Source: Prochilodus magdalenae (lineage: Eukaryota; Chordata; Actinopteri; Characiformes; Prochilodontidae). From it: a stretch of DNA of 64,000 nt. Location of the stretch: the NCBI GenBank assembly GCA_024036415.1, contig JAMWET010001947.1, positions 92,501 through 156,500 of the forward strand. Direction: 5' to 3'. Position numbers and translations under genes: made by a program. Positions 1 through 12,490 of the stretch are shown piece after piece. The first letter of the stretch is position 1. Each line of letters begins with the position of its first letter. The notes below the pieces were generated by a model. That model was not told where the DNA came from. It worked only from the letters and a program-made list of their open reading frames with translations, and ran no database searches.

Positions 1-124
1 TCATCCCACGCTGTAGCATGTTGGGAATTTGGGTTAAGCTTAATCTCCTGGTTCACATGGCATCAGGATTGATGAATGCCAATATGGAAACTGCAACTGT
101 AACAATTACACAAACCATACTGTT

Positions 125-372
125 AGTTAATAGTAATTGCTATTTAGTTACTATGTAATTACTATGTAGTTACTAAGTAATTACTATGTATTTACTATGT
201 AATTACTATGCAGTTACTAAGTAATTACTATGCAGTTACTAAGTAATTACTATGCAGTTACTATGTAATTACTATGCAGTTACTACATAATTACTATGTA
301 GTTACTATGTAATTACTATGTAGTTACTATGTAATTACTATGTAGTTACTATGTAATTACTATGTAGTTGCA
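125..372. repeat. 22-bp AT-rich minisatellite
   Basis: About eleven units alternate 'gtaattactatg' with 'tagttactat' or 'cagttactaa', giving a period near 22 bp. Units differ by single substitutions (tag/cag, tat/aag). No open frame runs through it. The DNA before it (1-124) is plain AT-rich sequence in which I see nothing. Confidence 0.9.
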
Positions 373-1300
373 TAGTAATGAAAGGAATTGCATAAATAAG
401 CAGTTTTCACTCTTATTCTATGCACCATAAAGTCTTTCCATCAAACCCAAAGAATTTTTTGTGTTTCCTTTATTCTAAGACCGTGTATGTAATATAGATT
501 TAACGTTAGAATCGGCACTTTTTCCATTTAAGCTACAAAAGATTCCATACAGACATAGGAATTCCAGCATGGTCACTACCAACAGCAGGACTAAGCAAAG
601 TGGAGTCATAAAGAAAAGCAAGAGACTTTGTGTTCTATAAAATCAGCCTTTAGAACAGCCTCTCCGTGAAGGACGCCATACGTCTGAAACTTCCTTGAAC
701 GTTTAATAAGCTGAATTCCGACAAAGAGACTCTGGCCCTGGAAGTCTGATTTGGCGGCTACTCATGTCGACACTTTTACAGGAGAAGCTGCTCGGAACAT
801 GCTCCTTAGCAGATAAAAATTGATTCCATATTCCAAGTTTATAAGCAATCTCTGCGAGGATGTAGCCTGCCCCCCCCCCCCCCCCCATCTAAATTTACAA
901 AACGCCTTCAAAGGGGTTTATGAGCACTCGCCTAGAGTAATCACATCCGATGCTGCATAGAATAGAAGCGATTGTTCCCACGTAGAAAACAAAGACGTTC
1001 ACACGGAGTTAGTATGATTAAACGGGTGTGAAACATCAACGTGTCTTTGTCAATAATGCTGAATTATTCAACGTGTCAAAGATGCAACCGCTGTTTTAAT
1101 CCTTGACTCGGTTCCTGATGTGTCCTTGATGAATCTCGACCCATTTCTACTTCGCTCTCAAAGATTGGATCGCAGAAAATAGACTACGGGACAGGTTAGC
1201 AGGAGTAACCCAGGACTTTCGCCTATGACATCGCTCGCTCTGAGGATCCCGGATCTTGCATACACAACGATTGTTAGCGATGGTAAGCCGTAAGAACAGC
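373..1300. other. Single-copy DNA with a C17 run, no gene seen
   Basis: No recognisable gene, transposon end or RNA. A run of 17 C lies at 870-886 and makes a spurious glycine-rich frame on the minus strand. The text quality looks ordinary here, unlike the next 9 kb. Confidence 0.6.
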
Positions 1301-3600
1301 AATCTGTGTGTGTACAGTTGTGTGTGAATTGCATGTGAAGGTAAAGGTGAAGTAGATACATTATATGTAGTGCTGTGTGTGTTTTTGTAGTGTGTGTGTA
1401 TGTATATATGTATGTGTAGTGTTTAGTTGATAAGTGATGAGATTGAGTCACATGCTGTATATATGATGATAGTGGAGTGTAGTGAGTATTATATGTATTC
1501 ATGAACGTTGCTGTGTGGATGTTTATATAAAAAAGTTTCTGCTGTATTTACAATCAGTAGTGTGTGTGTGGTTTCAGTGTAGTGTGGGGGGGTATTTGGT
1601 TTTCGTATATGTGATAGCGGTGTTGGGTGTCGGTGTGTGTGGTGTGTAGTGTAGAATATTGTGTGTGGGGATGTGGGTGGCGAGGCTACAAAACTTGGTC
1701 GTGGTTTGTGTATCAGAAATCTTGGGATATAGTCAGTGTTTAAGGAATAAAACTATCCAAACTTAATATTCACTTTAGTTCTTGGAATTATCTGAATTAC
1801 TGTAGTAGTTAGTGTTCGTTTCTTGGTACCTAAGTCGGCCAGCCAGTTTTCTTAGAAATCCCAATGAAAGGAGGTGTGTACATGGGACTGGTGTCCAGAT
1901 TTGAAAAATAAAAAACATAAGTGATGAAACATGGAATTTGTAAAAAAAAAAAACCAAAAAAAAAAGGCTCTCCAGTCTAGCATGTGGTATTGATGTGTTA
2001 GAGCGTAGCGTTTGCGTATAAAGGCGTGTTGCTGTTCTATGTATATAGTGTGATGAGTCGCCTAATAATATGGTATACTCAATGTATGTGTGTGTGTGCT
2101 GTGTGTATATGTATATATGTATGTGTGTGTGTGTGGTGTGTGTGTGTATATGTTATATATGTATGTGTGTGTGGTGTGTGTGTATATAGTATATATGTGT
2201 TTCCAGCTTTAGATTTAGTTAATTACAGATCTAAGTTACTTTTAGAAGTTCAGTAACAGTGGTATGTGCTTCTGTATTTAACAAAGATTAGTTTGGCCGG
2301 ATATTTAGGGAATAATACGTTAGGCACGTTTAAAGGGGCTTTTTGTTGAGTCGGGGTGTATATGCTATATATGTGGGTAGTAGGTTTTGTGTGAGTGTCA
2401 GGTAGGGGGTACGTGGTTATATATGTGTGTGTCTCCATTAGCATGGCAACTCAGGTTCTGTTTGGAGCGAACTTCGGGAGGAATCTGTGATCTGTCTCCA
2501 GATTAAGGAGATGTGAGTGTGTTTTAGTGGTATCTTATATGAACTGTGAACTGGAATCTAAAGACGTGTATTCAGAGCCTATCGTGTGTGTGTTGGAAGG
2601 TGTATGTATATATGTGAGTGTGTGGTGCTGTGTATAGGCTATGTATTAGAGTGTTAATGCTCAGTTAGAGACGTGTGTGTTAAAAATGTGGTGTGAAGAA
2701 ATTCTCAGACTGGCTGAAGTCAGCTTTGACTTGTTTGCAGTGAGCCCCACCCTTAAATGCGCGCACAGTTAGTCACATTACTGGCAGGTCACATCTGTAT
2801 GTGTATTCATGTATAATATATATAGTGTCTCCTGTGTTTTATTTCCTACCATATTAGGAGTTCTGTGTAGTGAGCTGATGGTGATGTAGGCGTGTGTGCT
2901 TATATGTATATAGTGTCGTGTGTCTGTGAGGGTTGTTGGGTGTGGGTTATGTGTGTGCGTGGATATGGTAGCTATATTGTGGAAGTGAGTGTGTACCCGG
3001 TGTTGTTGGAGGATTTGTCTAGTGCGTGTATACGTGTATATAGTCGTGTGATTGTTAGAATATGTGCTAACGTTAGCTTAGCCTAACACTGCGCTAGTGC
3101 GTTATGTATATGATGGTGTGTCGTGATCAAGCTGTGTTTAATAGTAATGTATGTGTCGAGTAACTCAGTGTGTGATTTGTTGATATGTCTATACTATGTG
3201 TAAGGTGTAGTCCGCGCTAGTTGTTAGTATGTATATTAGCCTTTTGATCGCGTAGTGTTTGCATTTATGGAGTGTGTGATCTATATGCTTATCCTATATG
3301 ATGTGAGCCAGGGCGGCTGGCTGGAAGTGGCAACTGCTGAACATTTAAGGTGGATGACGGGATGTGGTGTTTGTGTAGTGTTGAATGTGTATATGTATAT
3401 ATGTTGTTGTGGTGTGTGTGTGTGTTGTATTATGTACTATATGTGTGTGTGTGTCTGTATATATATGTGTGTCGAGCAAGAACGCTGTTGTGTAGTGATG
3501 TAGCGCAGAAATAGTTTTATTTAATGGATATATGTGTGTGGTTGGAACGGGATGTAGTGTTTGTGTGTGTGTGTACGTATGTTCCTCCACATTACTGATG
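1300..3600. repeat. Irregular TG/TATG low-complexity tract
   Basis: The region is dominated by gtgtgtgt, tatatgtatatatg and tgtgtgtggtgtg motifs that never settle into a stable period. Short frames rich in Tyr/His/Thr on the minus strand and Val/Cys on the plus strand are simple translations of the TG/CA repeat. The irregularity may be biological decay, but with the indel-rich sequence downstream it fits poorly corrected reads of a (TG)n/(TATG)n microsatellite. Confidence 0.65.
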
Positions 3601-6600
3601 TCAGCTTTATGTAAAGCACTTTAAGCTGCCAGCGGTATAAAAGGTGTTCTATAAATGAAGATTATTAAATTGATAATAGTATTGAAATAATAGCACTAAC
3701 TGCTAAGGCAGCTCAGATATACTACGCGGCTAATCTGATAATGCTGATACAGCTCGTCAAAATGAAACCTAAAGACACGCCGAGAAATCTACCTGCAGTT
3801 CCTGAAGTGTCGACCAGCAGAGGTGGCGGTTAAGTTGCTCTTTGATTATTTATTTATATGTTACTAATATAAATGTCTCTCACTGTACCACACATAGCAG
3901 TCAACTCGGCATATGATGTGATAATATATACGATATGTGATATGAGGTGATGAGATCTGTTATATATAATTATATGATACATGATCTGTAATATGACATA
4001 AGTAATTAATCAAGTGCGACGCGCAGCTTATATTTCCTATATTTGAGCACGACATTGAAATAGGAATATATGACCATGACACGATACTGTATGGAGTTCG
4101 TCATCAAGAAACAAGAACAAGGCGCGACGCTAGCAGAGCTAAAAGAACAATGGTTGGCGCTGTAGAGCTTATTGTAGCAAACCACAGACTTGGTACATAC
4201 AACCAGGGCTGATAAATAGAGACCTGACCGTCAGACAAATACGCACACCACTACGGCCTGAAACACACATCACTGTGGGTCATGCCGTACTAAATCAGTA
4301 GTGTCATATATTGGTTCTTAGTAAAACAGGTTGGAAAGGCTCGTGTACAGGAGAGTCCTTGAGAGTATACAGATATACAGAGTCGTAGTGTAATGGTAGC
4401 TTGAAGCAAATAAGACGGTAATGGCAAAGCAGAATCAGGTAAATTGTGAAACGAGATCAGGGTGTGCATAATCAACAGCTGGTCCACAGCTGGAACGTCA
4501 GGCAAACTATACCGAGGAACAGGAGGCAGGAACATCGAGCGCAGGAGCTGAGGAGGAATTATTCCCTGTAAACAGAGCGACGTCAAAAGGAACTACTCTG
4601 TGGAAATCGTGGTAGAGGTTCACAAAGGACAAGGAGCCCCCCCCCCCCAGTGGTGACGATGCGTATGGTCACGAGATGATTATACATTCAAGGAGTTCTA
4701 CTGACTGACCCGGGTGATGTGCGATGTTCGTGTGGACCTGATCATGCCAGACAGGACTTGATAACTAGAGGTACTCGCTGACAGCTGGTGTGTCGCTAAA
4801 ACTCAAGCTGACCTAGAGCATAGGCTGATTTGAGTGAACGCGACTGTTGTAGGTTCATTAGCATGAGTGGTGTACATAGTATGGATAGTACGCCATTTCG
4901 GACCCAGCCTTGTTGCTGGACTGTCACCCTTAGCAGGGCTGGGCACTACGGAGGTGCATCAAGCGACCGTTCTGGTTTCCGTTGTTTGTCAGCAGACCCA
5001 CTGACGTAGAGCAATGGACATTATGTGATATGAGATATGAGTATTATGGTGGATATGGTGATTGGTGACGAACAACTCAATGTTGTGATTGCAGTATCGG
5101 AAAATTCCCTCCCCTGTATTGAATCCCATCAGTGAAGGAGCCAAGTTGTGTGGAAGTGACGGCAACTAGGTCAGCACCAAGATGAAAGTAGCCAGCTTTG
5201 TTTGCGCATTCAGTCATTTCCACCAGCCTGTCTTCATGTGTGCTGTGACCTTTTTTTTTTGCTGCCCTGTCACCAGAGCGTAAGGAGCCCCTATAGTCGT
5301 CCCCTCCACCTGTCCAGCAGCATCCTCTTACTTAAACGCGTCACCTATCTGCAGGAACTGTTGCGGTGTATGCGTGAGGATAAGTTCATTTTTTAGCGTT
5401 GCATTTGGGTTAAAACATTATAACTAAACCGTAAAATTAAGCGGATATATCAACATGAGATAGCCTCAAAGTACTAGTGTACCTTGTACAAGCTCCGCAG
5501 TCACACTTGTAGAACGTGATGGTCATGTGTGTTGGGTTGTAAGACCATAAACCAGAGTGCGGACCGGATGCTAGTCCATACTGATTTATCGGGAGACAGA
5601 ATTCATGTATGTTGTCTAGTACTCAATATTCAATACTGTGTATCATATTCAGTCTAAATTTATCATCCAGTTGAACATTCGATCCTAGCTGCTGGTCACC
5701 TTTATCTCTCCCTTTCCAACAGCACACCGCACTTCCCAACCATAGCTAACTTCTGGCTGTACAGCTTTATATATCTGCAGCTACATCTGTGTTTCGTACA
5801 ATTCCAGCATTGTGACTGACTGATACTGTGACTGTGTGCATGCCAAATACAGCTCTGACACTAAAAAAAATCACTAACAATTAATCAATCATCTATACTG
5901 TCCATTGCATGGTCCGTCAAACTGAATTGAAGGTTAACTGTACTTGAATACTTTCACACTCGTTCATTAATAACCCGCTCACCTCTATTATTCATACACG
6001 GAACCAGGAAACGTTGGACCAGGAACTCGCTTGCCCCTGACTGAATGTATTCAGGCTATGGAATAATCCTCACCTGAGGAAGGTTGGAGTGTCGTGGCGT
6101 GTTTTTGGGTATTGTCACACGGTGCATCGTTGTTCTGCAGTACCTTGTTGTTTACTTAACAAACTTGCATATTAGTGATGCGTCTCCGATGTATTATCTT
6201 TCTCATTGGAATCAAGGGCTAAAATGCCAGTTTGAGATGGTATTGCGGTATGAACATTCATTGGCGCCCGAGTCTTGCACTGAACAGTGCGGACCCGCTT
6301 GTCATCTGACTTGGGCTGGCGTTCATAGCGAAACAGTTTGACACGAAGCAATGGCTAAGATGTACAGTAAATGTGCCGCACGACAACACACCAAGGTCGA
6401 ATGATGGTTAACGGGCAGTGGGCGTCCAGTCTGTGTGACAATCTATTTGCCAGACATAAGACGGTGTTAGCTAGCTAGCAAACCTTCACTAACAGTTGCG
6501 AAAGCATCAGCCATTTCGCAATTAGTGTCCCGTATTTGTGTGTTCTTATTTTTTTCTGGACGCTATTACAGCCATACTGAAATGTTCTTATTTATGTCCG

Positions 6601-9420
6601 CTGCGAATTATCTCATATACAAATTGAAACTGTTCGCAGAGGCACAAAGTAAAGCCATTCATCCAGCCCCGAACACGGCTGCTTGTGTTTATCGACTTCA
6701 GGCGTTGTTGTCGTCTTTCTATTATGTATCCCATTTTTTTTTTGACCAATATGTCTGAATAGATATTAAACTACTGCTAGAAAGTGAATATTTAACGGAC
6801 GAGTCCTCGTCTCTGTGTCTTTGCAGAATGAGGAATATAAAGATAGATCTACAGGCCAAGTGCATGTTTTCGGACTTGCTATATAAGAGGGAGAATGTCT
6901 CGGAAGACGATTTGAACACAGACCGACCACATTCTTTAGCATCAGCATTTAAACCCCATTAACAGCCAATACAGAGCGGCCTCCCCCTCCACGCCTGACC
7001 GGGTCTGAAGGCGTGCCCACAGCAACTTTTCATGAAAAGCCCCGCTCGGATGGATGGGTAGGTGAAAATTGGGATTCATGCTTAATTAGGTCTCATCTGT
7101 AATTGTGAGCTTCGTGAGGGTCATCTACGAGGTGTGCGGGGTGTAAGGGACATGGAATGAAAGGGGAGGGCTGTTTAGTAGCACGCTCATCGTGTAGCCG
7201 GCAGTCAGTAGGGAGAGAGATGAGGTGAGCTGGGCTTGGGGCATCGCGGCCCGATTATAATCCCTCCATGAAGCCCAAATCGTTCACTGTTGAGCCGGGT
7301 TGTCCTGTGAATAGAGATGCGTAGTGCTTGGCTGCATGAGCTGCACGGGCTGCATGTCACCCTGCCCTTCCGGTCATCCTGATCGCTCAGTCCTCACTAA
7401 GCTTCGACGCTCCGACCGTCGGGTACGATCTTCGGCGGGCCTAAATGAGAATAAAGGAGGCATCGCTAGTAAAATCCCACGCCTCCGTGACATGTTGTCC
7501 CTTTGTCGACTAAAGAAACCTGCCTGTACATGTGGACATGCTGAGTGCTAAAGAAGGTAAGAGAAGCTGAGCGACCTGGAGTGGCTTGTCACGAAGCGAT
7601 ACTTTTCTTTCCCCAGCCAGGCAGGTAAATGTTCTCAAGAAAAGATACTGCCATAGAGGACAATGCGAGTTGTAGGCTACGCTAATCTGTTGCTCAGTGC
7701 AGGATGAGGGAGCAGCTAAATTGCCTCCTTCAGGTCTTGCTGTGTGAAAAGTGAAGTCGACGTAGCTTGTTTACATTGCCTTGCCACATGGATTCATGTA
7801 GGAGTGTTCGTAATATAGGAGTGTACAGGAGCACCCAAAAACTACCGGGCATTATAGGATGTTGAGTCGGTGGTAATCCTAGCATACGCTGGCTTGAATA
7901 ACTGAGGTGCATCCGAACACCCATTAAGCGGTAACCTGGTGTTTTTGTGAGCTTTTGCTCACAGGTAAACGCATACAAAGCTTCCGGAATCTGTTTATGA
8001 CGCTGGAGCAAGAACTGCGGTAAAAATCACGGACATGATGCATTCTCGGGAACGGGAAACTGAAGTCACTGAGTAACCCCGGTAATATAACCTTACTCCA
8101 CCTCCCGTGTTGAACATAGCCCCGTCCCAATAGGGCATCATGCCTCCTTCTTTGAAAAGTGTCTTGTCGGGCATCTAGCGTCCCGCTAAAGTCCATAGTG
8201 AAGCAAGCGGATAATGACGGGATAGCTTGTCTTATTACTTTAGTATACAGCGTAGTTTGAGTCCGTATAGTCTGTTTGGCATTCGCATTCCGCATTACAG
8301 TACCAACTAGTTGGAGTTGTAGCCGATACTTGCTCTGGTCTCGAAAGTGATGATGACACAGGGCGGTATTCACATTATTAGGCTACTCTCTGCTCTGGCA
8401 CTCTTGGTTTGGTCTGATCCAGGTCAGTCAGTGATGCCGTCCAAGGCTCGCATGATTGAATTTCTCTTTTCTGGTTAGCCAAGATGGGTGTGACCAACAA
8501 CAGCGAGCCATCATTACACTTTTCTTGTATAATGATTGAATTATAGCGGTTAATTTAAAGCAGAAGGCATTTAGCCCCAAAACTCTTATGTTTTGTATGC
8601 TCTAAGCATAGATGATATAATTTAAGTGAATTTACTATCAGATCTTAAAGGAAATGACTTATTGCATTTGATTCGAGCAAGTGATTTGGTTAACGTAACA
8701 GTACACCCCAGTGCAGATTCTCCAGATGTGTTCATATCTAGGTACCTTACTGATTGTTCTTATAGGCGGCATCAAGTCCAATGTTGATATGTGTCTCATT
8801 AAGGTCTTTAAAGGCATGGATTAGTGTATGTGAGAACATTCTGGGTCTAAAAACCTGGTTGAAAGATGGAGAATCCGGACAAGAACTGAGAGGGAGGAAA
8901 ACGAAACAGTACTCATGAGTCATTATATAGACACGATTAAGCACAGAATTTACCCGACAGCCTATATGTGTTATCATAGCATTAAATCTAAAGGTAGGTT
9001 ACTCGCTGGACAGACCTGTCATGTCGACCCCAATAAGCAAGCCAGAGGCGACAGTGACAAGAAGAGCTCCCTCAGAGCAAGAAGGGCCGAGGATAGAAAT
9101 GCCAGCTCAAATGTGGGCCCACTGACACAAAAGGACGTCAAGACGAAGAGGAAACCATCGCTGCTCAGGTCGACCGCATATGCAACAAAGACAGAACGAT
9201 GTGGTATCAGAGTTCAGAATGATATGCGAGCGGATCAGACCACCCGCAGTTTTGCTCTGCTGGACACCTCATCGTCCCACCAACCCCAAAATATCCAGGC
9301 ACAGCATCCCTGCTGAGCAGTGTTAAATAAGAGCTGTTAGTAACGTCTATCAGACATGTAATATGGCGAAGTGTTGATGTGGTTGTAGAAGGCATGTATG
9401 CGGCCACGTGTTTTAGTGAA
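3600..9420. other. Probable low-accuracy sequence, no gene seen
   Basis: The text lacks the normal repeat structure of the rest of the window. The one element I can recognise in it (about 5110-5780) carries many scattered extra bases compared with four clean copies elsewhere. I see no splice-site-framed exons, tRNAs or clean transposon ends. Open frames such as 7924-8373 (minus, 149 aa) and 8915-9316 (plus, 133 aa) match nothing I know and should not be trusted in sequence of this quality. Nothing should be annotated as a gene here until it is re-sequenced. Confidence 0.55.
5110..5780 (+). mobile_element. Tc1 deletion derivative, indel-ridden copy
   Basis: Ordered short matches to the clean copies at 38.0, 44.8 and 63.1 kb run through this block: 'gtcagcaccaagatgaa' at about 5172, 'tatctgcaggaactg' at about 5346, 'tgttgggtt' at about 5530, 'cagtctaaatttatcat' at about 5650 and 'ctggtcacctttatctc' at about 5692. 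Between them are frequent single or short extra bases. The transposase reading frame is therefore destroyed. I infer this is the same non-autonomous family read with many insertion errors. A genuinely old copy with unusual insertion bias is the alternative. Confidence 0.6.
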
Positions 9421-10190
9421 GAAGTGTTGAGGGTGTTGGAGGAGACAGTGGTGCAGTTCGTTTTAGAAGAAGGGTTGAGGTGTTTAGGAGGGGTGTTGAG
9501 TGTTTAGAATGAAGGTGATGTTGAGGCGGTCCAGTGGCAGCGTCCTAGTGAGTGTGCGTGTCTGTCTATAGGAGGTAGTTTGGGCAGCGTCCTTTTTGAG
9601 TGTGTCTTAGTGACGTAGTCCATGAACTGATGTGTTTATGAAGGACTAGTGAGAAGGTTGGAAGGTGTGTTTAGAGGAATGACCCGAAAAGCAATTGAGT
9701 AGCCATCTGTGCACGCAGCAGATGAGCTATCGTCTCTGACTGTCCATCTACAAGGGTGGACACAGCAAAGTTATGGAGGTGTTTAAGGATGCATAAGTGT
9801 TGAGTGTTTTTAGGAGAAGTGGTTGAGGTGAGTATTTATGTTGCATGAGAAGTGGAGACGCGACGAAGTGTTCGTTCGTGATATAGCACTCCAGCTGAAG
9901 ACAGCTGTTGACTGGTGTCGTTGTAGTCCCCTCAAGCACGAAGCTATTGAGCCCCGTAGTGTTTCAGACGACGAAGTGCTTAGGAGCATCGTGTTCTCCA
10001 CCACTAGTGGCAGAGTCACTTTTCTGTTGAGTGGTTTAGGAGCAGTTGTTTGAGTGTGTTTAGGAGTTAAGTAGTGTTTGGAGTGTGGTTAGAGCAGGTG
10101 TTGAGCGTGTTTAGGAGGAAGTGTTGAGTGTTTTAGATTACTGGAGAGTGTGTTGAGGCCGAGTTGCGAGTGAGGTTATGCACCCCAGAG
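9420..10190. repeat. Irregular edge of the 22-bp minisatellite
   Basis: Pieces of the unit found downstream (gtgttgagtgtgtttagg) recur, but with broken spacing and foreign bases between them, for example at 9490, 9655, 9800 and 10080. At about 10,190 the array suddenly becomes regular. A sharp quality boundary inside one array supports a technical cause. Confidence 0.6.
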
Positions 10191-11145
10191 TGTGTTTAGG
10201 AGTAGTATTGAGTGTGTTTAGGAGAAGTGTTGAGTGTGTTTAGAGGAAGTGTTGAGTGTGTTTAGGAGAAGTGTTGAGTGTGTTTAGGAGAAGTGTTGAG
10301 TGTGTTTAGGAGAAGTGTTGAGTGTGTTTAGGAGAAGTGTTGAGTGTGTTTAGGAGAAGTGTTGAGTGTGTTTAGGAGAAGTGTTGAGTGTGTTTAGGAG
10401 AAGTGTTGAGTGTGTTTAGGAGTGTTGAGTGTGTTTAGGAGCAGTGTGGGGCGTGTTTAGGAGCAGTGTTGGGTATGTTTAGGGGGAGTGTTGAGTGTGT
10501 TTAGGATCAGTGTTGAGTGTGTTTAGGAGGAGTGTTGAGTGTGTTGAGTGTGTTTAGGAGAAGTGTTGAGTGTGTTTAGAGGAAGTGTTGAGTGTGTTTA
10601 GGAGAAGTGTTGAGTGTGTTTAGGAGAAGTGTTGAGTGTGTTTAGAGGAAGTGTTGAGTGTGTTTAGGAGAAGTGTTGAGTGTGTTTAGGAGAAGTGTTG
10701 AGTGTGTTTAGGTAAAGAGTTGAGAGTTTTTAGAGGAAGTGTTGAGTGTTTTAGGAGGAGTGTTGAGTGTGTTTAGAGGAAGTGTTAAGTGTGTTTATAG
10801 GAAGTGTTGAGTGTGTTTAGGTAAAGAGTTAAGAGTTTTTAGAGGAAGTGTTGAGTGTGTTTAGGAGGAGTGTTGAGTGTGTTCTGAAGAAGTGTTGAGT
10901 GTTTTAGGAGGAATGATGAGTGTGTTTAGAGGAAGTGTTGAGTGTGTTTAGGAGAAGTGTTGAGTGTGTTTAGGAGGAGTGTTGAGTGTGTTCTGAAGAA
11001 GTGTTGAGTGTGTTTAGGAGGAATGATGAGTGTGTTCTGAAGAAGTGTTGAGTGTGTTTAGGAGGAGTGTTGAGTGTGTTTAGGAGGAGTGTTGAGTGTG
11101 TTCTGAAGAAGTGTTGAGTGTGTTTAGGAGAAGTGTTGAGTGTTT
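10190..11145. repeat. 22-bp minisatellite, about 43 units
   Basis: The unit is 'gtgttgagtgtgtttagg' plus 'agaa' or a variant (agga, aggag, gcagt). The left third is almost homogeneous. The right third mixes variants such as 'tgttctgaagaa' and 'ttaggaggaatgatgag', so local sub-arrays have been amplified separately. The period is not a multiple of three and stops occur in all frames. No CRISPR-like spacers are present. Confidence 0.95.
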
Positions 11146-11825
11146 TCCCATCTCAGAGCCGACCAGACCCCTCGGAATGACTCGGCTTACATGCTGGTTT
11201 TTGATTAATGAATGATGCAAGAATGTTTGCTTTATTAAATTCCGTGCAGGGACTGGAATGCAGGGGGAAGTCTGGAGTTATGTAACTGGACTGGAGTCCA
11301 AATATTAGCACCGTTTTGCTTTAAAGTGTCTCGTATTTATTTGTGTTTGTTTTAATGTTATGTAATTTGTTCTGGCACGAGCACACTTCCCGCTCGGATA
11401 AATACATTCCAGTGATTTCCTTGCCTGCCCGTGGCTCCTACGGAGTACTCCGTGTTCAGAAAGATGCCTGTACTCATTAGCATACCATTTCCATGTCAGT
11501 TCCAGAGATGGACGTCTACTCGGTTTATACGCTGCCATCAAACCAAAAATGGCTGCGTGTGTACAGCCGAGCTTGGGCCATTCCCGCTCCCTCCTGAGCC
11601 TGTCGCTACTTTCAAGCGGCCTTGATTTTATTGGAAGGAGCATGTTTCCCACCAGTCCCGCTAGTTTCCTCAAGGCAGATGAAAGAAACTCACAGTCCAT
11701 CCGTGTAATTGAGTCAAATAACACTGTATGCAAAAACGCTTCCAGTCCAATTAGGTTTGGTGGACACGTCCTCTACTGGAGGCACGCCTAACTATGACAC
11801 TTCACTGCTAGCAATGTTAGCCCAC
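11146..11825. other. Single-copy DNA, no gene seen
   Basis: Ordinary mixed-composition sequence between the minisatellite and a transposon relict. The overlapping open frames (11305-11733 minus, 11549-11791 plus) have no family resemblance that I recognise and no convincing exon boundaries. Confidence 0.5.
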
Positions 11826-12225
11826 AGTTACAACATCATTAACATGGTAGGTAGTAACTTCAGGCTCCTGCAGATGGCGCCGCTGCATGGGGATGCAAAG
11901 CTATAAATACCTGCGGGGTGTGAGTGACGGGATCCATAGATTGGGAAGAGGTGCTACAGTGCAGGGAACATCTGCCTAAAGGTAGTGGCTGTATTTGGGC
12001 GTGGCCAAAGACCATAGTGTGAAGGAAGTAGTTGAATCTGCAGGTGTATGGAAGCGTACGGTCATACGGGTCTACCAGCAGTGGATAAAATCCCAGTCTA
12101 CAGGGAATTCTCCTCGGAATTGGACCAGGGAAGGCCTCCACCAAATCTGGACCAATTCTCTGATGTAAGAGTGTCTGAACATTGATGTGGCTACATCCAG
12201 AAACTCGTCCAGTACATACCAAATC
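11826..12225 (+). mobile_element. Tc1-like relict, family 2, copy A
   Basis: The outer end 'ttcaggctcctgcagatggc' recurs inverted at 17.23, 27.72 and 48.22 kb. Read on the plus strand, the block encodes scattered pieces of a helix-turn-helix N-terminus (KDHSVKEV, GVWKRTVIRVYQ) as seen in Tc1 transposases, then ends near 'gatgtggctacatcca'. A segment before 'gtggccaaagaccatag' is missing compared with the copy at 46.2 kb. No catalytic domain is present. It is the only family-2 copy on this strand in the window. Confidence 0.6.
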
Positions 12226-12289
12226 CAATCACAGCTGTGTTTGGTGCTTGTGGAGGGTATCCACAATGTTAGGAACCGGCCAGAGTTCT

Positions 12290-12490
12290 TTCCGTGTTGA
12301 GGTTCCATGTTCTCCCTGTGTCTGTGTGGGGTTTTCCGGGTGCTCCGGTTTCAGTCAGTTGTATGTTTACTCCGTGAGGGGCTGGTGGCCTGTCCAGGCT
12401 ATGTCCTGCCTTCCACCCAGTGAGCACCCGGGATAGGCTCCAGCACCCCCGACAGCCCAGAGGGATGAGCAGGCTGATGATGAGTGAGTG
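12290..12490 (+). mobile_element. SINE/LINE 3' fragment
   Basis: The text contains the phrases common to a widespread fish retroposon tail: 'ggttttccgggtgctccgg', 'ggtggcctgtccagg' and 'gggataggctccagcacccc', ending in a gatgatgagtgagtg-like tail. It lacks a tRNA-like head. The same tail occurs near 36,295 and in part near 45,900. Confidence 0.6.

Noticed and set aside
870..886. Poly-C run as a telomeric or quadruplex element
   Set aside because: It is a single homopolymer with no G-tract periodicity, more likely simple sequence or a base-calling artefact.
7924..8373. 149-aa minus-strand frame
   Set aside because: It lies in the stretch that appears to be full of sequencing insertions, and it has no known motif.
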